Origin: Prolixibacteraceae bacterium
GTDB taxonomy: Bacteria; Bacteroidota; Bacteroidia; Bacteroidales; Prolixibacteraceae
DNA: 24,271 nt
Direction of reading: 5' to 3'
Assembly (NCBI GenBank): GCA_023229575.1
Contig: JALNYZ010000048.1
Span: 1 to 24,271 of the forward strand
The notes under the pieces were generated by a model. That model was not told the DNA's origin, made no database searches, and worked only from the letters and a program-made list of their open reading frames with translations. Shown here in pieces: positions 1-6,304 of the stretch. A program made the position numbers and the translations under genes. Numbering within the stretch: position 1 is the stretch's first letter; each line of letters begins with the position of its first letter.

Positions 1-1090
1 TGCCTTCCACTTTCCAGGGTTGCTGGTTATTATGACGGACTTCCAACCTGCCATTTTCGCCCGAAAAACAAATCAATTGCCCTTCAAAAGGAAGGAAAGT
101 GTTCATGGTATAGGTCAGTTCTGTGCCATTATCGTAATTGACCAGGACCGAACTGGTATCGTAACTGTCAATTTCATTGTCCCAAAGGCAGCCGTCAGCG
201 TAGTAGCCATCCACATCTTCGCAATTTACATACATGGCCATGGATGTGCTGCTCTTGGTTATGTCGATGTAAAACTTGCACTCTTTGGTAAACGAACAGG
301 TACGGCAGTTGCGGCCCCTGAAACTGTTGTTATGACCGTAATAGGCCAATTTTCCAATAGCCTGAACATCAACCGGGTCTGAATCGAGGAGCCAGTTGAT
401 CAGGTCAAAATGGTGGGATGCCTTGTGGAGCAATAAAGAGCCTGAATACTTCATTTTTCCATGCCAGCGCCTGTAATAGCTAGCGCCATGAGCCGTATTG
501 AGGCGTTCCTGGTATTCAATGGCGATGATCTTGCCCAGTTCGCCGGACATTAAAATTTTTTTCATCTCCATCGAATCGTTCATGTACCTGACATTAAATC
601 CAACATACACTTTTCTACCGGTACGGTTTTCAGCATCAGCAATACGCTGGCATTGTTCCGCATCAATGGCAATCGGTTTTTCAGAGATTACATCGCATCC
701 AAGTTCCATGGCACGTATAATGTACTTTTCATGAAAACAATCAGGGGTCGTAACAATAACGATATCGGGATTTGTCTCTTGTATCATCAGGTCGAAATCC
801 TTCGCTTTGTAAGTTTTGGCATTGGTTCCCATCAGTAATTTTGAAGCTGCCATCCGTTTGGGGTTGATGTCACACAAAGCAACCATCTCAACAATGTCTT
901 TGTAAGTTTCAATGACTGGTTTTCCCCAGGAAAAAGTTCCACGGCCACCTGTTCCAACCATGGCCAGTTTTGTTTTTATCGCGGTTCCCGATTTTTTAGC
1001 GTTCGCGAATGAGTATAGTGGAAAAACTGAAGCTGCAACAGCTATTTTAGTGGTGTTGCCTATAAAATTCCTTCTTGTAGTTGTTTTCAT
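1..1090 (-). CDS. Gfo/Idh/MocA-family oxidoreductase with twin-arginine signal (3' end outside window)
   Basis: Open frame from the ATG at 1090 to the window edge without a stop: 363 codons visible, C-terminus missing. The N-terminus has a Tat-type signal (TTRRNFIGN, residues 3-11, then a short hydrophobic stretch), so export to the periplasm is likely. A Rossmann nucleotide-binding segment follows (AMVGTGGRG, 43-51), then the family EKP motif (137-139, catalytic Lys138) and a KASHHFDLINW segment (223-233) at the position of the family's catalytic His. Family members oxidise or reduce sugars and inositols with NAD(P); exported members in Bacteroidota glycan loci are common but few are characterised. 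GH109 glycosidases share the fold, but the intact EKP motif argues for an oxidoreductase. A cysteine-rich insert (C262, C265, C271, then C290 and C301) is unusual. The gene lies 110 bases after the esterase gene and is probably last in, or late in, the same unit. Family call is firm; substrate unknown. Confidence 0.88.
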   Translation of the reverse strand, partial: MKTTTRRNFIGNTTKIAVAASVFPLYSFANAKKSGTAIKTKLAMVGTGGRGTFSWGKPVIETYKDIVEMVALCDINPKRMAASKLLMGTNAKTYKAKDFDLMIQETNPDIVIVTTPDCFHEKYIIRAMELGCDVISEKPIAIDAEQCQRIADAENRTGRKVYVGFNVRYMNDSMEMKKILMSGELGKIIAIEYQERLNTAHGASYYRRWHGKMKYSGSLLLHKASHHFDLINWLLDSDPVDVQAIGKLAYYGHNNSFRGRNCRTCSFTKECKFYIDITKSSTSMAMYVNCEDVDGYYADGCLWDNEIDSYDTSSVLVNYDNGTELTYTMNTFLPFEGQLICFSGENGRLEVRHNNQQPWKVEG

Positions 1091-1123
1091 GCGTATATAA
1101 TTTGTTTTTTAAAGGTCGCATGG

Positions 1124-1174
1124 AATACCCAGATATTCATTTTCGGTTGTTGTGAAAATAATCTCATGGGTATT
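1124..1174. repeat. Interrupted inverted repeat (stem-loop) between esterase and oxidoreductase genes
   Basis: The outer arms AATACCCA (1124-1131) and TGGGTATT (1167-1174) are perfect complements. Inside them GAT (1132-1134) can pair with ATC (1161-1163) and ATTTTC (1139-1144) with GAAAAT (1154-1159), leaving a 9-base loop. About 17 base pairs form, with small internal loops. No U-run follows on the minus strand, so it is not a classic intrinsic terminator. It could be an mRNA-stabilising or processing hairpin between the two genes. Pairing is seen; function is inferred. Confidence 0.4.
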
Positions 1175-1200
1175 TCATTTGTGTAGATATTTTGTGATTT

Positions 1201-3267
1201 TTATTTAAATGTTGTTTTCCCTGATTGACCGGACAAAGTCCTCATCTTTTCAAATTCAGACTCCAAGGCAGTCAGCTTTTCTCCGTTTATTGCATTCCCT
1301 GACATGGTTACCGGATTGATAAACTGTACATTTTTACCCGAAAGGGCTGAGACCAGAGAAACATCTCCCCACTGAAGAAAACCAGGTAGATGAATCCCCA
1401 TGCTGAAGAAATCAAGACCTTCGCGGCTATCAAACAAATAGCTTGCAGGAGCGTCACGCAGAACAAGTTGATCGACATTTCCTTCCAATGCACCCAGGAA
1501 TAATCCGGCAAGTCCGGCTTCTTTGCTTCCATCAACACTTACTTTCCTTGCTTTGAGGTTGGTGTCAAGAAATTGGATAACCAGGTCCAGCTCTTTTACC
1601 CATTCACCAAGCACGGTTTTGCCCAACCACAACTCTGCACGCGACAACGTATGTAGTTTTCTGATTTTATCAAAAGCAAGCGATGCAGTCGAAGTAACTT
1701 CCCCGGTTCCGGACAAGTCAACAATAACGATACCTGCACCTTTTTTCATTAATTCGCCGATCAGCGAGGGTGAGATACTGTTTTTCCCTTCCGGATTGCA
1801 GAGAATTGTATAACCAAGTGATTTATTGGCCGGGGCCAGATGTAATAATGGCACCAGTTTACCATCAGAAGTTTCCAGGGCGTAACGGTCCCAACCGCTT
1901 ATACCCGAATATTGATGGATTTCTTTCAGGATTAAGTTTTCATTGATCCTCAGCAGATCCCTTAATTCCTTTTTCTTCAGGTCAATATCAATAGTTTTTG
2001 TTGAGAGAAACCCACTTCTGAGTTCTTCTCCTTTTAGTTTACAGTATTCCTGGACGCTGGCTACCTTCGGATCCCTGTTTCCCGGAACAAATACCATCAG
2101 TTGTTCGGAAGGAAGGTTTTTAAATGCGATTTCTTTAATTGGCAATCCGTTACCTTTCCCTTTCAAATGAAGGTTAAACCAACCAAGCATAGCTTCCCTA
2201 TCCTGACTATCATAACCGTGAGGAAGGTCAAAAAGTTGGTAGCTTATATTTTCACCAACTCCATACAGTTCAAAAACAGGTTTTGCATTGGTATAACTTC
2301 GAAGCATTTCAGAGGGATTAAATGTTGGATTTGCATCCTGGTTATGATTTAACAGGAGAATGGCCCGTGGTGCAACCAAGGACAGGATACCCGATTCTTC
2401 TGTCAGTGTAAGCCCGTCAATGAGCAACTCGCATACGCAATTCGACCGCATGATGTACGCTTCAAAAGTTCCCACACTGCAAACGGGCACAGATGCTTGT
2501 ACGCGGTCATCCATAGCAGTTATCCACATGGTTTGATTACCGCCTCCGCTGGCACCCGTTGCCCCTATCTTTTTCGTATCGACGTAAGGTAAGGAACAAA
2601 GCAAATCTATGCCCCTTATATTCTCAGAAACCTGAATGCCCTGTAAGGACTTTCCAATATTCATCATAGAGGCGCCAAGATTTCCACCATGGTATTCAAA
2701 TACACCTGGGATTGTACCTCTTTCGCCAGCGCCAAAAGCGTCAATATTCAAACATACATATCCGTTTAAGGCCAATGTCTGGCCAACAGAATGTATCGGA
2801 GGCGCCATTTTGGCTTCGGTCCAATGACCGTTCATATTGATTACTCCCGGGAATGGCCCATCTCCATCAGGGATATAAAGGTTCGCTGTCGCATATAAAC
2901 CCGGAAGCGTCTGGAAAAATATATTTTTGATGGTATAGCCTTCCATCTGAACGCTGCCTGTCTCATGATAATCCAGTGGAAGTTTATGATCGACAGTAAT
3001 TCCGGCCTTTTCAATGATCTCATTTTTTAATTGGAGCTTTAATAGTTCCCATTCCTTCAGGTTTGCTGGTAACTGGTGTCCCGCAAATTTGAAAATAGCC
3101 TCGTTTCGGAACTGACTTACAACTAAATCAGCATGGTCTTTGGCAAGGATTGTTGGCAAGCTGTCCGTATTTGCACTATTGACTATTGACCTATTTGGTA
3201 CAGGAGAATTACAACTGCCTGAAAGGATAATCAAAATTCCTGTGTAAAGTAAAATAAGCTGTTCCAT
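1201..3267 (-). CDS. Secreted lipoprotein esterase of the acetylxylan-esterase/dienelactone-hydrolase type, two alpha/beta-hydrolase domains
   Basis: 688 residues. The hydrophobic N-terminus ends in LSGSC (Cys19), a lipobox, so the protein is probably a lipoprotein. The first domain (about 100-370) is an alpha/beta hydrolase: oxyanion-side strand PGVINMNGHW (140-149), nucleophile elbow GATGASGGG (235-243, Ser240), an acidic residue near NHNQDANP (Asp311) and a catalytic His in LPHGYDS (His350). Proteins of this kind remove acyl groups from glycans. The second half (about 450-655) repeats the strand pattern (GYTILCNPEGKN, GAGIVIVDLSGTGE), but its elbow reads VDGSKEAGLAGL without a normal GxSxG, and no clear catalytic His follows, so it looks catalytically dead. 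Whether the substrate is acetylated xylan, pectin or another glycan cannot be told. It lies 179 bases after the URO-D-like gene and 110 bases before the oxidoreductase gene. Fold call is firm; substrate is inference. Confidence 0.85.
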   Translation of the reverse strand: MEQLILLYTGILIILSGSCNSPVPNRSIVNSANTDSLPTILAKDHADLVVSQFRNEAIFKFAGHQLPANLKEWELLKLQLKNEIIEKAGITVDHKLPLDYHETGSVQMEGYTIKNIFFQTLPGLYATANLYIPDGDGPFPGVINMNGHWTEAKMAPPIHSVGQTLALNGYVCLNIDAFGAGERGTIPGVFEYHGGNLGASMMNIGKSLQGIQVSENIRGIDLLCSLPYVDTKKIGATGASGGGNQTMWITAMDDRVQASVPVCSVGTFEAYIMRSNCVCELLIDGLTLTEESGILSLVAPRAILLLNHNQDANPTFNPSEMLRSYTNAKPVFELYGVGENISYQLFDLPHGYDSQDREAMLGWFNLHLKGKGNGLPIKEIAFKNLPSEQLMVFVPGNRDPKVASVQEYCKLKGEELRSGFLSTKTIDIDLKKKELRDLLRINENLILKEIHQYSGISGWDRYALETSDGKLVPLLHLAPANKSLGYTILCNPEGKNSISPSLIGELMKKGAGIVIVDLSGTGEVTSTASLAFDKIRKLHTLSRAELWLGKTVLGEWVKELDLVIQFLDTNLKARKVSVDGSKEAGLAGLFLGALEGNVDQLVLRDAPASYLFDSREGLDFFSMGIHLPGFLQWGDVSLVSALSGKNVQFINPVTMSGNAINGEKLTALESEFEKMRTLSGQSGKTTFK

Positions 3268-3446
3268 TTGAGTAGATATTTTATTTATCTGATTAATAAC
3301 TTTTATTTAGCTGATAATTTTCTCACAAGGCATCACTCAACGGATCAGCATCCTTACCACAAAAACCAAGGTGCGAATGACGCTGCCAGCCTTCAGTGTA
3401 TTTAAAGTTGCTGTTTGCATTAACATCATTTCTAGACAGATTCTTT

Positions 3447-4445
3447 TTATTGATTTTTTGCGGCATTGATAAAAGCCAGGATATTTTCCAATGAGGTATC
3501 TCCTTCAACAGCGTGGGATGGAGAAAAAATGTATCCGCCTTTTCGACCCATCTTTAAAAGTTTCCCGGATTCTTTTTTAACGTCCTCCTTTGTGCCAAAA
3601 GGCAATGTCCGTTGAATGGATAATCCACCATGAAAAGACAGTCTTCCGAGATACTGGTTATGAATTGTTTCAATATCCATGACTTCGGGTTGAAACGGGT
3701 TAAAACAATTTAAACCTGCTTCAACTAATGAAGGAAACAGTTCATCCACTTTCCCGCACGAATGGATCATCACAAACCGATCCTGCCTGATTACGGCCTG
3801 GTACATGCGCTTTACTTGCGGGTATATGAACTCATGCCACATTTCCGTGCCCATAATCAACCCTGTTTGCTGGCCCCAATCATCGCCAAAAAGTAAAGCA
3901 TCAATATCGTATTTTAATGCTTCATTAATTTGGGCTATGTTATAATCGGTTATTTGGCCGAGTAAATTATGGGCAAAATCAGGATTGGCACAAAAATCCA
4001 TTAATAGGTTTTCCATTCCACGGAGCGACCACGCTCTTTCAAACAACGAAAACCCAATTGGAAAAACACGGAACATATCCGGTTTTGAAGCTATGGCCGG
4101 TTCAATATCTTCAAAAAGCCGGCTATCAATTGGATTTGGAAATTCATAGCCATTTAATGTTGGTTCCTTCAAAATTGGATTGATGACATTGCCAATATCT
4201 TTATCGATTGAACGGTCCCAAACCACGTTAAAAATATCTTGAAACATATTAGGCCCAATCTCATTAAAAACACCCATATCGCTGCCCAGGTTCAGCATGT
4301 GATTGTCGCAAATGGCATCAATATCGTCGCTCCCAAAATGATCCTTGACCATTGTCAAAGGCTCGACAGTGAATTTAAACGACCAGGGGGTGTAAGGGGG
4401 CGTTTCTCCCCGAAGTACTTTTTCGATTACTTTTCTTTTTTCCAT
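3447..4445 (-). CDS. Uroporphyrinogen-decarboxylase-family protein (URO-D/MtaA-like methyltransferase fold)
   Basis: 332 residues, no signal peptide, cytoplasmic. The TIM-barrel URO-D family is recognisable from the N-terminal MEKRKVIEKVLRGE start, the GDDWGQQTGLIM segment (188-199), the FVMIHSCGKVDELFP segment (224-238) and the C-terminal GGYIFSPSHAVEGD (303-316). The HSC motif (His228, Cys230) corresponds to the HxC zinc-ligand pair of corrinoid-dependent methyltransferases such as MtaA, but the later Cys ligand of those enzymes appears replaced in the FSPSH segment. The Arg residues typical of haem-pathway HemE are not evident and there is no haem gene nearby, so true HemE is unlikely. Members of this subgroup recur in sugar loci of Bacteroidota and Firmicutes with no settled reaction; demethylation of a methylated sugar is one guess. 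No corrinoid-binding protein is visible in the window. It follows a probable terminator, so it may start its own transcript. Confidence 0.85.
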   Translation of the reverse strand: MEKRKVIEKVLRGETPPYTPWSFKFTVEPLTMVKDHFGSDDIDAICDNHMLNLGSDMGVFNEIGPNMFQDIFNVVWDRSIDKDIGNVINPILKEPTLNGYEFPNPIDSRLFEDIEPAIASKPDMFRVFPIGFSLFERAWSLRGMENLLMDFCANPDFAHNLLGQITDYNIAQINEALKYDIDALLFGDDWGQQTGLIMGTEMWHEFIYPQVKRMYQAVIRQDRFVMIHSCGKVDELFPSLVEAGLNCFNPFQPEVMDIETIHNQYLGRLSFHGGLSIQRTLPFGTKEDVKKESGKLLKMGRKGGYIFSPSHAVEGDTSLENILAFINAAKNQ

Positions 4446-4513
4446 ACTATATAATTTAGTTTAGCTACTTATAACTTTTAGATTCCTTATCCTGCTGTCT
4501 CTTTTCTTAATCG

Positions 4514-4540
4514 AATAAAAACAATCCCCTCCAGAGGATT
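4514..4540 (-). terminator. Probable intrinsic terminator after the GH20 gene
   Basis: Read on the minus strand, AATCCTC and GGGGATT form a 7-bp stem (one G-U pair) with the tetraloop TGGA, directly followed by GTTTTTATT. The element lies 69 bases beyond the GH20 stop and 69 bases before the URO-D-like start. The stem is short, so readthrough is likely, but the position between genes and the T-run support a transcript end. It would close the GH127-GH20 unit. Confidence 0.5.
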
Positions 4541-4608
4541 ACTGTCTTTTCTTTGATCTCCATGACAGATGTATAAAAGACTGTATATCTTCAGTAGCCC
4601 AACCCTTT

Positions 4609-6192
4609 TTATTTTATCTCTTCAGCGGGGAAATTGATGCCCTTTGTGGTCCATTCTTTTGCCTTCTCTTTCAGTCTCGACAGAAAACCGTCATAATCCC
4701 TTTTCCCCGACCAGGCCACTTCTGCAATAGCTGCGACCCTTGGAAATGTCTTGTATTCCACATCCTTAAAAGTAGGTGTCCATTCAGTCCACATCTGACA
4801 TCCTACGCCAATAATATTCTTTTTAAATTCGTCCTTCAGTCCTTCCGGAACAGGCGAGAAGTTGTACATCCGCTTTAATGTAAGGTAGTAGTCATAAGCC
4901 AAATAAGTTTCTGAATGCAGTGAGTTGACAATGGAATAACCTTTTTGTGCAGCATCGGTAATCATGCCGATGTCACCTTTCCAAAAATGGACAATTGTAC
5001 CTTTGGACAAAGGGGTGTTTACATTGTACTCAGCGGCATTGTTGAAACTATGAATATTTTTGCCCATGATCTCGTTCCATCCCATCATCCGTTTCCCCTT
5101 TTTTGCCAGATAGTTCGATATCTCGTTGGTGAATTGAATCTGGCAGTCGGCAGGGCTTCCCAGGTTGTTCTTTTTCATGTATGCCTGCATAACGGCTGAC
5201 TCAGTCCACGCGGCAAACAAAACCTCATCTCCCCCAATATGGATTACCTCTGAGGGGAACAATTCACAAACTTCATCCAAAACATCGTGCAGAAATTGAA
5301 TTACACGGGGATCGGCAACATTGTAACTATCTTCAAGCTTGCCAAATCTTGCGGGCACTTCGGTAAGTTTGCCCATTATCCCCAGCCAGGGATAAGCAGC
5401 AATTGCCGCGCTTGAGTGCCCGGGCATTTCAATCTCGGGGATAACTTCGATGTTCCTTGCGCCCGCGTATTGAATCACCTCCCTGATTTCTTTCTGCGTA
5501 TAAAACCCACCATGCGGGATATCCGAGATTTCTTTATTGCCCCCACGCATCTGGGTGCCTTTGCGGAACGCCCCAATCCTGGTCAGTTCGGGATATTTTT
5601 TTATTTCAATTCGCCACCCCTGGTCATCGGTCAGATGCCAATGGAACTTATTGATTTTTAGCTCCGCAAGTTCATCAAGCAATTGCAGCACAAATTCTTT
5701 TCCGAAGAAATGGCGCGATTCGTCAAGCATATACGAACGCCAACTGAAATTGGGATAATCATTGATTTCGACCGATGGCAGACTGACGGTTTTCCCATCG
5801 TTTACAACGAGCTGGCTCAATGTCTGGATGCCATAAAAACATCCCCTGGCCGAATTACTGCGAATAACAATTCCTTTGTTTGTAACCGACAAACGATAGG
5901 CTTCCGGCCCGTTTAACACCGATTCGTCGAGAACCAATGATATGGTCCGCATTTTGGCTTTTTTATCCGCCTTACTCCCCGGTAAGTTGTCCCAATCAGA
6001 AACGAGCGTTTTAAGATAGGGTACAACATCCTTCAATGCCTTATCGGCCTTAATTTTATATCCGGAATTTACAGCAAAGTTATTCCCTGTTAATTTAAGC
6101 TCCTGAGGATAAGGAATTAATTTAATTAACGGATTTAATGAATAACCGCAATTTGCAATCAGCAACATTAATAAAAGTGTGAAGATTTTCAT
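4609..6192 (-). CDS. GH20 beta-N-acetylhexosaminidase, secreted (downstream copy)
   Basis: 527 residues with a Sec signal peptide (MKIFTLLLMLLIANCGYS). Residues about 20-145 form the small alpha/beta domain (GH20b type), ending at IRSNSARGCFYGIQTLSQL. The TIM-barrel domain follows: WRSYMLDESRHF (151-162), HWHLTDDQGWRIEIKKYPEL (184-203), EIEMPGHSSAAIAAYPW and the catalytic pair in HIGGDEV (Asp322-Glu323). Asp supports the substrate's acetamido group and Glu is acid/base, so terminal beta-linked GlcNAc or GalNAc is removed from the non-reducing end. Length and architecture match the family. It starts 112 bases after the second GH127 gene and is probably co-transcribed with it. It is a paralogue of the GH20 at 22516-24093: the Asp-Glu pair falls at the same residue numbers. 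Family and general activity are firm; the glycan is unknown. Confidence 0.95.
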   Translation of the reverse strand: MKIFTLLLMLLIANCGYSLNPLIKLIPYPQELKLTGNNFAVNSGYKIKADKALKDVVPYLKTLVSDWDNLPGSKADKKAKMRTISLVLDESVLNGPEAYRLSVTNKGIVIRSNSARGCFYGIQTLSQLVVNDGKTVSLPSVEINDYPNFSWRSYMLDESRHFFGKEFVLQLLDELAELKINKFHWHLTDDQGWRIEIKKYPELTRIGAFRKGTQMRGGNKEISDIPHGGFYTQKEIREVIQYAGARNIEVIPEIEMPGHSSAAIAAYPWLGIMGKLTEVPARFGKLEDSYNVADPRVIQFLHDVLDEVCELFPSEVIHIGGDEVLFAAWTESAVMQAYMKKNNLGSPADCQIQFTNEISNYLAKKGKRMMGWNEIMGKNIHSFNNAAEYNVNTPLSKGTIVHFWKGDIGMITDAAQKGYSIVNSLHSETYLAYDYYLTLKRMYNFSPVPEGLKDEFKKNIIGVGCQMWTEWTPTFKDVEYKTFPRVAAIAEVAWSGKRDYDGFLSRLKEKAKEWTTKGINFPAEEIK

Positions 6193-6304
6193 CTTATTCT
6201 ATTTAGATTGTGAATAATAGTTGAGCAGTATTGATACCAGCCTTTATATGGATTTTTAACGACACAGACAGTAGAGTTAAAACTTTTCTATTTGGCATCT
6301 TCTT

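Noticed and set aside
1..1090. GH109-type NAD-dependent glycosidase instead of an oxidoreductase.
   Set aside because: The EKP motif with the catalytic Lys is intact, which favours the dehydrogenase group; not excluded without a phylogeny.
3447..4445. True uroporphyrinogen decarboxylase (HemE).
   Set aside because: The sequence has the HSC metal-site motif of the methyltransferase-like branch and there are no haem genes nearby.
6254..6282. Inverted repeat TTTTAAC / GTTAAAA between the GH127 and GH20 genes.
   Set aside because: Arms are short and A/T-only except for one pair, with a 15-base loop and no T-run; likely chance in an A/T-rich gap.
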